Assembly: GCA_902729315.2 (NCBI GenBank)
Contig: LR746264.1
Location: 8,401,878-8,465,877 of the forward strand
DNA length: 64,000 nucleotides
DNA from: Spirodela intermedia
Taxonomy: Eukaryota > Streptophyta > Magnoliopsida > Alismatales > Araceae
Direction of reading: 5' to 3'
Both the position numbers and the translations under genes were made by a program. Shown here one piece after another: positions 53,301 to 64,000 of this stretch (positions are counted from its first letter, which is position 1; the number at the start of each line of letters is the position of its first letter). Below the pieces are notes generated by a model, which was not told the origin of the DNA, searched no databases, and was given only the letters and a program-made list of their open reading frames with translations.

Positions 53301-56300
53301 TTCAATTGGGACGGACCAACCTCTGGAAGAAAACAGATCATCAATATTTACGTTTAACTTTGCTGCAATTATATTTTTGTTTTTTGTTCATCTTCCAAAC
53401 ATGTTGCCTAGAATCTCCAATACCATAGTTTATAGGTCGGAACAAAATTGCAGAGATTAAGCACGTGCCTACAACATTCATATCTTGAGGTATCAGCTGT
53501 GCATCCCTAACGAGTCGTTCCATCTTAATGGTAGAATCATATTATTGAAAGAGCTCTATGGGCTTGAGGCTAGGCGATTCACTATCTTCATGTCTGTCTC
53601 ATTCCATCCTGCTTCATGTTGTTTTGTTTTACGATTTAGCTATGTCTACCCAGTGCATGTGATTCCTGATGGAAACTTTTTTTTGCTAAGAAATTATATT
53701 GAACAATATTACAAAGATAAGAAAAACCTACTTCTAACTCCCGGTACAGGTATTAGACTTGACGAGACAGACTGTGCTGATGGGTTGTTCGTTTTGAAAG
53801 TGGGATGCTGATAAGATTTTATAAATTTAGGAACAGATTTGCCTCATACCAATAGAAAAAACACCTGATTATACATAATTACGTAATTATTGTGTATACT
53901 ATCTACAGCTATAAAATATTTTATTAAAACAATGTGTGATGGTGTTGTCCAATGTTGACATTGTTAGGACCAATTCTCTTGTTTTCCTTTAACAGAAGAA
54001 GGTATCCATTTGGTTATTACCTCTTATCTGTCCATCTTTTTCCTCATTATTGGTCATGTTTCCAGCAGAAGTAATAGTTTCTATGTTTTATTGATTAATG
54101 TCGTTTTCACCTTATTCGATTCGATCATTGAGCTAGTTATTTTGTTTTTTTTAAACGTAGTTGAAGCCAAAGTTCGTTGATTTGGGATAATATGTAGAAA
54201 AATATATTAAAAGAATAATGATGGAGATATTCCATAATCTATTTTCTCACAATACATACTCAAGTGATTGTACCAAATTAATGTGTGATAAGATGCATTC
54301 TAATAGCGATTATCTCATGAACCTTTTATTGCGTCAATACTGTATTTTGCATGTTACAGCGCGAGAAAACAGTGCTCTCTGTGAATATCATCTCATATTT
54401 ATGTTGATCAATAATTTTATCTTCTATTTACAGTTTATTTGTCTTTTGTCTTAACTTATTATTGATTTGTATATATTTATAATTCGTTATGTTGTTGTTG
54501 ATGTTCCACTTGACATTTTTTTTCCTATGTAGGTTCTGCTTAGTCAGTCCCATCGCTTCCGGGCCCTTGTACTTCTTGGTAGATTTCTGGACATGGGTCC
54601 CTGGGCTGTGGATCAGGTATTTCTTTAACTTCTTCACGTCATCTACTTTATTTACCTTACTGTTTTTCATTGTCACCTTTTAGGCGTTATCTGTCGGAAT
54701 ATTCCCGTATGTCCTTAAATTGTTACAAACAACTGCTATGGAGCTGCGGCAAATTCTTGTCTTTATTTGGACCAAGATTCTTGCCCTTGACAAGGTATGT
54801 AAAGTTCTAACTAGATTGCCAAATGCAATTTACAGAGACTGGAATTAATTTTCTTATGGCATCTTCTCAAAGGCGACTGCTAAGTCTTGGCCTATTATTG
54901 TATCCTGTATTTCATTGTTTCTCGTCTGAGCTAGTTTTTCATGTGAGGAGTACGATAAGTTTTATCAAATTGGTACATATTTTGAAGACTATAATTACTT
55001 TATTTTTTGCTCTTCAGTTTTACCTGACATACAGATAAGTGACTTATAGATATTTTTCTGGAAATTAGTCCTGTCAGGTTGATCTGGTTAAAGATGGGGG
55101 GCACACATACTTTATCAAGTTTCTGGATAGCATGGATGCTTATCCCGAACAGCGTGCAATGGCTGCTTTTGTGTTGGCTGTTATTTCGGACGGACACCGG
55201 CAGGGCCAGGAGGCCTGTATTCAGTCAAATTTGATACACGTTTGTCTCAGACATCTGCAGCTTTTGAACCCTCATGATGCACAGATTGAACCTTTACTTC
55301 TTCAGTGGCTCTGTCTTTGTCTGGGAAAGCTGTGGGAAGACTTTCCAGAAGCGCAGATAGTAGGTTTGCAATCAGATGCACATGCAATTTGCGCACCTTT
55401 GTTATCTGAGCCACAACCTGAGGTTGGTCCGTTTCTAGAATCCTTCATCACATCTCTGGTTTAGAGTTACGATTCAAATTTTGACTATGAGTCTACTCGT
55501 TTCAGGTCAGAGCAGCTGCGATTTTTGCACTGGGTAATCTTTTTGATGTTGGATCTGGCTCGTCCAATGGACTTGGTGGGGATGATGACCGTGATGATGA
55601 TGAAAAAAATAAGGCCGAGCTCAATATCGTTCAAAACATACTACAAGCTGTGGCAGATGGAAGCCCTCTTGTTAGGGTTGAGGTTGCTGTTGGTATGTTG
55701 ACGTGCTTTTGTGTTGTGAATTTCTAAATCTCCCATAAATGTACTTAAGGGGGATCTGGTTCAAGATGTTGAGATAATTTCAACGATGATATAAGAAAAA
55801 GTTAGCCTGACCTTGGAACAGTCCAAGGGTTAATCAAAACGAATAGGATTTCCTTTTTACCAAAAAAACGTACCGACTTATCTCTGTTATGCTGAACGTT
55901 GAACTATTAAAGTGATAACCAGCTGAATATGATTTGATTTTCACCAAAAGCCAATTTTTATTTATTACTTGAATTTAAATGTTTTTTCGTTAAAGTTTTC
56001 AAGAATGAAAGTGTGGTGGATGATCGTAGAGATTTAATTAGCGTGTACAGAACTGTGTTTTAGTTGGTAATAATATGATTGTGCTTTGAAGTGACTTCGC
56101 CAAAGGTGACTGGTTACAATGATTGAGGTAGGACATGGATATTCGTCTTTATAAAGAATTGGTGGACTGAAAGGTACAAATTAGATGTTATACAGTGTTG
56201 TTTCTGTTCCGTAGATGTTAAGTTAGAGAGGGTAGGTTGGAAACATAGAAGAAGATTTTTTGCTTTAAAAATTCTGCTTAAATTTAAAATTCTGAGCTTC

Positions 56301-59300
56301 TTCGCGAGCAAACTTTTTGAACTTGTTAGTGGCCACAGGGATTATCCTCTGTTTGAGAATTTGTGATCTTTCTACAGTAGACTGCATATCTGCCATCAAC
56401 AGCTTATCTGTTTACCCGTTTTATCATGTTTTTTTTTAGTTCTCAATGTGCTTCAACAAAGTGCTGACCGATCAATCATGAAAAAACATTATTATTCGTA
56501 TACAATGCTCACAGTGGTCATGCCTTATGTGTTATGTCTATCAGCGCCTCGGAAGGCATGAAATCTTGTTTCCTTGTCTGGTTTTCTAATCCCAGAATGT
56601 TCGCTTGTGTGCTGTTACATAAGCTAGTAGTTTTGGCGTTTTAGAATTGCGCCTATCTATTGCATCCATTTATGCAAAAATGTTTTGTTTCATGTCATCT
56701 GTGGATATGCCTTCATTCTGCAATATGAATTAAAGTAATTTTATGGTTTACAGCTCTTGGGCGTTTCGCCTTTGCCCACAATAAGCATTTGAAGTCAATC
56801 GCTGCAATTTACTGGAAGCCTCAATCTAACTCTCTGCTGAGCTCCTTACCTTCATTGGCTAACATTAGAAGCCCAAGTCAGTACATGCAGTCAGGGATTT
56901 CCATTTCTTCCCAAATTGGCCCTGTTTTGAGAGTTGGTAGTGACAACATGTCTACAAATCGAGATGGGAGGGTCTCCACCAGTAGCCCACTTGCTTCTGC
57001 TGGAATTCTTAACGGTTCTCCTCTGTCTGATGATTCCTCTCAACATTCTGATTCTGGCTTGTTGTTGAAGGAGAATGCTATCAATGGTGTAATGAATTTT
57101 TCTAGAACTACAGTGTCGGACAATCCAGTTTATTCACAATGCGTACTAGCCATGTACACCCTTGCCAAGGATCCATCTCCTCGAGTCTCATCTCTTGGCC
57201 GACGAACACTTTCTATCATTGGTATTGAACAAGTGGTTACGAAGACAGTGCGACCTAATGGTGGAAGCATTCGACAGGGAGACTTATCTGCTCCTACTCA
57301 ATCACCTGGTTCTAACCTTGCTGGACTCGCACGATCATCCTCGTGGTTTGATATGAGTGCTGGTATTGTTCAGTTTGTTCTTCCCGTAATTTATGTTGTC
57401 AGGCATGAAGACTTTACTCAATCTCTTTTTTCGTTTCTGCAGGTCACGTACAGTTACCATTTAGAACTCCTCCTGTTAGTCCCCCTCGACAAAATTTCTT
57501 GTCAGGAATGCGGCGTGTTTGCTCGTTGGACTTCAGACAGCACCAGTTAAACTCTCCAGAGTCGGGATTAGCGGATCCGCTTTTAGGTTCTTCAGGATTC
57601 TTCGGAGCTTCAGAGCGCAGTTTGCTTCCACAGTCAACCATCTACAGTTGGAGTTGTGGTCATTTTTCAAGACCACTTCTTACCGCAACGGATGATAATG
57701 AAGAAATTTCCCCGAAAAGAGAAGATAGGGAGAGATATGCATTGGATCGCATTGCCAAATGCCAGCATTCATGTGAGTGGATCCTGACAATGCATTTCAT
57801 GCTTTTCTTTGACTGTCTCTTCCCTTGCACTAATCTTACTTATTCCATTTTTGGCCATATTCTGGTTTCATTTTTGGTAAGATTCAGCTGGAAGCAAGCT
57901 TAGCAATCAAATTGCGAGTTGGGATACCAGATTTGAAACTGGCACCAAGGCTGCGTTATTGCTACCTTTTTCTCCAATTGTTGTTGCTGCCGACGAGAAT
58001 GAACGAATCAGGTATTCAATCTTTCATTTTTCTGATCTAGCTTTTATTATGGCATATATCGCAAAATGTGTACAGGTCACTTTTTTTGGTGATCAATGTC
58101 AACTCTAATCTATATGTATCCACTGGTTTTCTATTATGACATGGGGACGAGTAGGAACTTTTGTAGTGGCTACATGGAGAATTACCAAGGACTAGGCATA
58201 CCACACACGCACACATGCATATATGCATACCTACATCAGAATATATGAGATAAAAGTGATATCACCTATTGTGCCTATAAGCATATTCCTCTCTGGGATG
58301 CGACTGGCGTTATAGTCTTACTTTCCCTGATCATGGGCAGTATATATGCTACTTTGCCATCCACTAAAGTTCGAGCTGGTGAAATAGATTTTATTTTTGG
58401 TTGAAATAATATGCCTGTTTTCTTCTATCAAGTATGGTGACAGTGATATATTCTCGTATTATCCGAACAAAGGCTTAAAGCCTGATGTGATTGCCTAATG
58501 GAATGGGATTATCTAACTGCAGATCTGATACTGTGTTTTTTTTTGGCTATATTAATTATTTAGGGTGTGGAATTATGAGGAGGCTACATCATTAAACAGT
58601 TTTGAGAACCACGAGTTCCCTGACAAAGGAATTTCGAAGCTTTGCCTCCTGAATGAGCTCGATGACAGCTTGCTTCTTGTTGCTTCATGTAGGACCTCTA
58701 TCCAGCTTACTTTTCTGAGCTCCTACTTGCTTCAAATACCTGTTATTTAATGATTTGTCTGACTCCATACTTCTTGAATATAGCTGATGGAAATGTTCGG
58801 ATATGGAAAGATTACGCCCTAAAAAGCAAGCAAATGCTTGTCACTGCATTCTCTTCAATTCAAGGTCATCGACCAGGTGTTCGCGTTACAAATGCTGTTG
58901 TTGATTGGCAACAACAGTCCGGTTATTTGGTACGTCCTTATATTCTTCATGCCAGTTTTATACTGTTATATCTTACTCTGTTTTTTTTATAGATATGTTT
59001 CTTATACTGTGTATTCCATTACCCTATTCCGCAGTATGCTTCTGCTGAGGCCTCTCCAATCCAGATATGGGATTTGGACAAGGAGCAGCTTGTTAGTTCT
59101 TTTCCGTCATCTGAGATCAGCATTTCAGCATTGGTGAGTTATCTTTTTTGAAATTTGGGCGTTGTTGAAATAGATAAAAAATAAATCTGTATTTGATTTC
59201 CCTTTAGTCGTCTTGTACTAATTCAGGTTGACTAGTTCTTTCTCAATAAGTACACATTCCTGCAGGAAAGACGTTTGCATGTGTACCCAACATGTACAGC

Positions 59301-60555
59301 TATGCAAATAACATGGCAATTTTTCGGTTCGACTGTACTTTATTTGTTTTTTTTTAAAAAAAAGAGAAAAATATCCTTTATAGAGATAACTAGAGAGACT
59401 CTTCCTTGGTAATCATGTAATTTAGTCCTAACAGCTGTGAAAATTTAGAACTCCTTGCTCGTGTAAACGAAATGATATATTTAGATCATGATCGCTCAGT
59501 TCTACGGGTCTTTGTATGAAAGATCACATCCTGTGTATTTGGATAAGATTCTTCAACTCGTTGCAGTTGACCTGTCAGTTTTTTCGCGTTTCCCTGTTTG
59601 GTTGACGAATTTCTTTTCCTCTTCTTGTAGTCTGCTTCTCAAGTCCATGGTGGGCAACTTGCTGCCGGCTTTGTTGATGGCTCTGTTAGGTTATTTGACA
59701 TTCGTACTCCAGAGATGTAAGCTACATTCTAAGATGGTGTTGCCTGTTTTATCTAAGATTCCATGTTGATTTTCTGTCTCGTGATTGGTTGCCGTGGGTT
59801 TTGTAGGCTTGTTTCTGCAACAAGACCGCATACCCAGAGCGTTGAAAGAGTCGTCGGGATTGGTTTCCAACCTGGGCTGGATTCAGGGAAGGTAATGAAT
59901 GGCTCCTGTTCATTCTACCCTACTCGATTCTATCTTTTGCTGTTCTCACGTTTACTTGGGGAAAAATCCCAACATAAATCTAGTTCAGCTCAAGAACCAA
60001 ATCTGTATCTGCAACAGAGGGGAGCCTTTTGGCTGATCATTTTTTTCAATGCGATTGCTTGCAATGGGTTTAGTTTGTTCTGGAATTCACTGTATCTCTC
60101 TCCATTGAAACATAAATAAATAAATAAATAAATACATTTTTGTAGATCTTTTACGCGGCATGTGATGAGCTGATATTTTCCCAAAAATGATATGATCTAT
60201 CCTGTTGCTTCCCTCGCAGATCGTGAGCGCCTCTCAAGCAGGGGACATTCAATTCCTGGACATAAGGAACCGCACGGCGTATCTCACTATCGATGCCCAC
60301 CGGGGCTCCCTCACGGCCCTGGCTGTTCACCGCCACGCCCCCGTCATCGCCAGTGGCTCCTCCAAGCAGATGGTGAAGGTCTTCAGCCTGGAAGGTAAAC
60401 AGCTCAGTATCATCAGGTACTATCCGACCTTCATGGCGCAGAGGATAGGCTCCGTCAGCTGCCTCACATTCCATCCCTACAAAGTTCTGCTCGCCGCCGG
60501 TGCAGCCGACGCCTGCGTCTCCATCTATGCCGACGAGGACTCTCAATTGAGATGA
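44334..60555 (+). CDS. RAPTOR1: RAPTOR, scaffold subunit of TOR complex 1
   Basis: Substrate-recruiting partner of TOR kinase, cytoplasmic. Exons (23): 44334-44606, 48139-48241, 49457-49539, 49613-49771, 49863-49979, 50111-50265, 51192-51346, 52050-52194, 52345-52423, 52601-52702, 54533-54616, 54684-54794, 55069-55422, 55506-55692, 56754-57362, 57443-57772, 57888-58011, 58564-58688, 58784-58929, 59035-59133, 59631-59716, 59807-59891, 60220-60555. All are GT-AG and in phase, giving 1348 residues, close to Arabidopsis RAPTOR1. The N-terminal caspase-like domain (to about 400) contains HYNGHGVP with H190 and FDCSAAG with C233, the positions of the caspase dyad. HEAT repeats follow (about 400-700), then a Ser-rich linker (exon 15) and C-terminal WD40 repeats (from about 1020: [22 protein letters not shown], ending [11 protein letters not shown]). 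Start ATG 44334 gives [12 protein letters not shown], as in plant homologues. Intron 1 is 3.5 kb. Confidence 0.97.
52269..52289. repeat. (TG)n microsatellite in RAPTOR intron 8
   Basis: TG run of about 10 units, preceded by a short CT run, just before the acceptor of exon 9. Confidence 0.85.
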
Positions 60556-61205
60556 TCCTTCACCATCATCATCCCCAGGTCGACCACTTCTCTCTCCTTC
60601 CCCCTCTCTCTCTCTCTCCAAATCACCCGAAGACTTGGAAGGAGGAGAAGCTGGGCGGCCGACAGAGGATCGAAGGGGCAGCTTCACCACGCAGCCAGTG
60701 TGAAAATTGTATTCTACCAATATTCATTAGCCTCCGAGCAGAGAAGTGGGGATGAAGAAAGTATGGGAAGAAGAGTGCTGCAGCTTAAGGAGGTCTCGGA
60801 AATAATATTGGTAAATAGGTAAATTCTGTATATATTTCCCTCTTTTTCCTCTCATCCTTTTCTTTATTTGTTCAATTGTAAAATTATCACACAACATTAT
60901 AAGTTAAAAATGCCCTTGCTTTTGAGCAATCGGATGCCATTGGTTTCCTGTCCGAGATCACCCAGGGCTGACCCGGACGTTGACCTTGTGACTGCAGGCC
61001 AGGCAATGAATTATACATGTATATCATGAATTCAGATACTCGCCACGATAGAAATTAGGGAAAAAAAAGGTAAAAGAAAGAAAAAATAAGAGGGCTGGGA
61101 AGGGGGGGGGGAGGAGTACCTTCTATACAAGAGGTTCCCTCACCCACGAGGACCAGTTTAGTCAGAATTGTCAACGGAGATAATCCGAAGGCATCAATCA
61201 AGTCG
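60556..61205. other. Convergent 3' region RAPTOR - TOL
   Basis: 650 bp between the stop codons of two converging genes, holding both 3' UTRs. Contains a short CT run (60605-60618) and homopolymer-rich sequence (A-runs about 61060-61088, a G-run near 61105). No gene. Confidence 0.7.
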
Positions 61206-63632
61206 TCACTTCCTCCCGATCATGGGCTGGCTATCGGCGGCGGTCTTCAGCTCCCCCCCTGGGCTTCTCAAGTCGACCAGTTCCTCAAATAGTCTGTAAG
61301 AAGGCACGAAGGGTTTCTGCCCTGCTGAAGAGGGCGGCTGCTGCTGCTGCTGATAGGGCCTGTAGTAAGGCTGGGTGGTCGCATTTGGGGCCACAAACTG
61401 CTGTGGGTTTGATGGGTGGCTGGTTGAGGCAATCCTGTTCTCTGTGCTGGTGGCCCATGGCGGCGGCGGATATGAGGATGATGGTTGGGAGAACTGGGGC
61501 TGCTCGGCTCGGAACTGGGGCATCGGCGGCTCCGCTGGGGGCTGCTGGGTCTGGATTTGTTGGGCCCAAGGGACGATGTAGCTGTTGTAGGGTGAGAATC
61601 CTTGGTTCACAGGGGGTTGTTGATGTGGGCTGTAGGAGTATCCCTGCGGCGCAGTTGGAGGAGACGAGGGGATGTGAGAGCCGCCAGGGGAAACCGAGCG
61701 CGGCGTCAAAGGGGTCTGCGGCGGAGAAGGATTTGGCACCAGGGTGATGCTCAGAAGGTCAATCATGTCTTGTTCCTTTGTTGTTGTCTTCACAGGGGCC
61801 GGAGGGTCAGGTAGAGCTAAAGCATTGGTAGGTGGCGAAGAGGCTGATGGTTCTGCGGTGCTCTTGGCTGGCGAGGACTCTTGATCGCCGGCCATGGGGA
61901 GTGCGCCCTGAGAAGGAACAATCTGGGCTTTGGTTTTCCTGCACAAAAGTAGTAAGGTTACCCACGCCCAAGAACAGATGCAGAAAATAAGAACCAAAGG
62001 GAACGGGGAGCCCTCAAGACCTGCGAGCGAGCTGCGAAAATTCATCATCATCTTCTTCTTCCTCTTCCTCCACATCCTGAGTGTGTCTACTTGCAGTGGT
62101 TTTAGGCACAGTGGGGGTGCTCGGCCCCGGGGCTGATGGAGATGCTTCAATCGGCAGAGGACGATTGGAGGCTATTGCATCGTGTTTAGCGAGCAGAGTC
62201 TGCAGACTGTCATTTATCACTAGCCCTTGAGCCAGGAGCTCCTCATCCCTGAAACATAAACCAAATTTTTTTCACATGAGACTATGGCAATATCTTCGAG
62301 GATACAAGAAAGAGGTAAATATTTGGAGTGAAAGAATTTATGGGCATCCACCTACTAAGATAACTTTGGACTGTAAAAATACCAAGCGCAAAGCACCCTG
62401 CTGGGCAATGAATAATTTCCTATGACTAAAAAGGGTACAAACCACAGGCAAATTTCACAAAGTGCGACTGCCAATGCTTACCCGGTTGTATTTACCAAAT
62501 GCACGAGCTTCTTCTGATTGTCACGACACTGGCCCACAAGATCCACAATCACATCATCCTTTACAGCCTAGAGAGAGAGAGAGAGAAATAAAAATTATTG
62601 ATTCAAATTCTTAGGGCACCATAGAGACAGCCTATCCCAGAACAGCATAAAAAGCTGAGTTAGGTCCTCTCGATTCAAATAGAATAGCGGATGATGAAAA
62701 CACACAAAACAATGTTCCCCAAAGACAACAAAAGTAAGCCCAATGACTGTAACCTTTGCATCCTATCATCAGTTAGAAGATTTTCAACCGGAATCAGGAC
62801 TCCTGAACAAAAGGGTATCGAGACGATGAAACCAGACCTCATTTTCTAGTCTTTAGGTACAAAAAGGAAATTATTATAGCTTCATGGACTAAATTTATGT
62901 CAGCTGAGTATCATGGGTAATATGTTTTAATATGATGACGTCGTCTAGGCATTTGGATTATCCTATGTCCTACATTCTGTCACCAAATGAACACATGGCT
63001 ACAGAAAAAGCATTGTCATTATGGTCATTTCTACTTTCGTCAAAATAAAGGATTTTATATAAGGTTTAACTGGATATATTACATTAATAGTGTACACGGA
63101 ACTACATGGCCATTGCCAGTTTAATACGATCTTTATTCGAAAACCAAGAAGATTCTGACAGTACAATCTCCTAAAGAAAACTAGATAAACAAGGTAGCAT
63201 GCATCTGGGGAGCCAGAAACAGATAAAACTGTTAAGGACCCTACCGCCGAATCATTCACATTCACCGCTTGCAGCATGTCGCTCAGAAGCTCCGTAACTC
63301 TCCGGATAGAATCCAGGTCTGATAGACTACAAAGAGACGACAAAAAACAAAAGTCAAAATTTGATCCAAAGGTCATAATGACCAGATAAGGACCATAACA
63401 GAACAGAGAAGAAGCTTGAACCAGCCGAAACGAAAAAAAGAAAGGACAAAACCAGATCCAGCTATTACCTCAGATTAGCCATTTCAGACGCCATTGCCTC
63501 CTCAAGCCGCATAGAAGGATTATTGGGCATTCCATAGCCTACTGGGGGGTGTCTCGGCAGTGGATGAATAACAGGAGGCGTAAACATTGGTGCTGCATCT
63601 GGGGAGCGCTGCGGAAATTGTACTCCATATTG
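61206..63632 (-). CDS. TOM1-like (TOL) ubiquitin-binding ESCRT adaptor, 3' part
   Basis: Plant TOL proteins take the place of ESCRT-0, binding ubiquitinated plasma-membrane cargo and passing it to ESCRT-I for vacuolar degradation. The visible exons, in transcript order, are 63469-63632, 63245-63326, 62482-62567, 62021-62248 and 61206-61938. They join in phase to 430 C-terminal residues. The first visible exon holds the link that follows the VHS domain (YGVQFPQRSPDAAPMFTPP). The next three encode the GAT three-helix bundle (LSDLDSIRRVTELLSDMLQA, then VGQCRDNQKKLVHLVNTTGD and INDSLQTLLAKHDAIA), followed by an acidic run (EEEEEEDDDEF). The long last exon is Pro/Gln/Ser-rich and ends SQPMIGRK, typical of TOL6/TOL9-like members. 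The VHS-domain exons lie upstream, beyond base 64000. The gene is tail-to-tail with RAPTOR. Confidence 0.93.
62571..62586. repeat. (GA)8 tract serving as polypyrimidine tract of a TOL intron
   Basis: On the transcript strand it reads as CT repeats ending in CTAG at the acceptor of the exon starting at 62567, so a microsatellite forms the 3' splice-site pyrimidine tract. Confidence 0.8.
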
Positions 63633-64000
63633 CTGCCCAGACAAGTAAGATCCGTTCACAGGTTATACAATCCATCCTAACCGCAGCTAAATCTTGAAAT
63701 AAGAAAGATACAGGAAAAGCTCCATTTTCAATGAAAAACGCATTTCAATTGCCAATAGCATTCAGCTACTTGCGATTACATGTCTTCGAAACACTCCACA
63801 TACTGATATTTGTAACCCACTTGAGCTTTTTAGTCAGCAGATAGAAATCATTTCACTGACTCTCGCGCGTCCTTAACCCTGCAGATAGCAAGACTGCAAA
63901 GAATTCTAGTGGAACAGTGTTTTGCAATTCTCCCCTAATCCCTCCACAGCGAGACACTGTTATGAGGGAAATGGGAAGCAAATGTTCTACTTTATACATT
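63633..64000. other. TOL intron running to the window end
   Basis: Begins upstream of the acceptor CTGGGCAG (63633-63640, minus strand). No further exon of the VHS domain is visible before the edge. Confidence 0.6.

Noticed and set aside
53485-53811. 108-codon ORF inside RAPTOR intron 10
   Set aside because: Low-complexity AT-rich intron sequence with no domain; the flanking exons join in phase without it.

Overview
The window comes from a plant nuclear genome, very probably a flowering plant. The evidence is many short exons with GT/AG introns, plant-specific families (LBD, class III peroxidase, ER-ANT1-type adenylate carrier, RDM4, TOM1-like ESCRT adaptor, plant RAPTOR), an intron-bearing elongator tRNA-Met, telo-box and TGGGCY promoter motifs, and abundant (CT)n/(GA)n microsatellites. 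The species cannot be fixed from the sequence. Gene models were assembled by hand: exon joins were accepted where GT/AG sites, reading phase and family conservation agree.

Layout. 1-509: 3' part of an LBD transcription-factor gene (+). 4002-15107: a class III peroxidase cluster. It holds a frameshifted pseudogene (-, 4002-5530) whose last exon carries a foreign block of about 296 bp, an intact four-exon gene (+, 8454-9731), an intact three-exon gene (-, 12566-13705) and a copy of the latter on the other strand lacking exon 1 (14122-14956). The last two sit in a near-perfect inverted duplication: two 1034-bp arms with one mismatch around a 625-bp spacer. 15384-15467: tRNA-Met (-). 17944-18676: unassigned exon-like blocks (-). 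19436-19886: HIG1-type small membrane protein gene with an apparent frameshift (+). 21968-23381: small atypical bHLH protein with an ACT-like domain (-). 23382-28283: repeat-rich, largely gene-free.

28284-63632 is dense and conserved. It contains an ER-ANT1-like adenine-nucleotide carrier (-, 28284-30626), head-to-head with RDM4/IWR1 (+, 31205-36540); AGT2-like alanine:glyoxylate aminotransferase (+, 39044-42651); RAPTOR of the TOR complex (+, 23 exons, 44334-60555); and, tail-to-tail with it, the 3' part of a TOM1-like GAT-domain gene (-, 61206-63632) whose 5' part lies beyond the window.

The genes do not form an operon-like pathway. Functional links are local: the peroxidase cluster is a tandem/inverted family expansion, and ER-ANT1 and RDM4 probably share a compact bidirectional promoter rich in TGGGCY elements. 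The most unusual structure is the peroxidase palindrome, which is either a very young gene inversion-duplication able to give hairpin RNA, or an assembly artefact.
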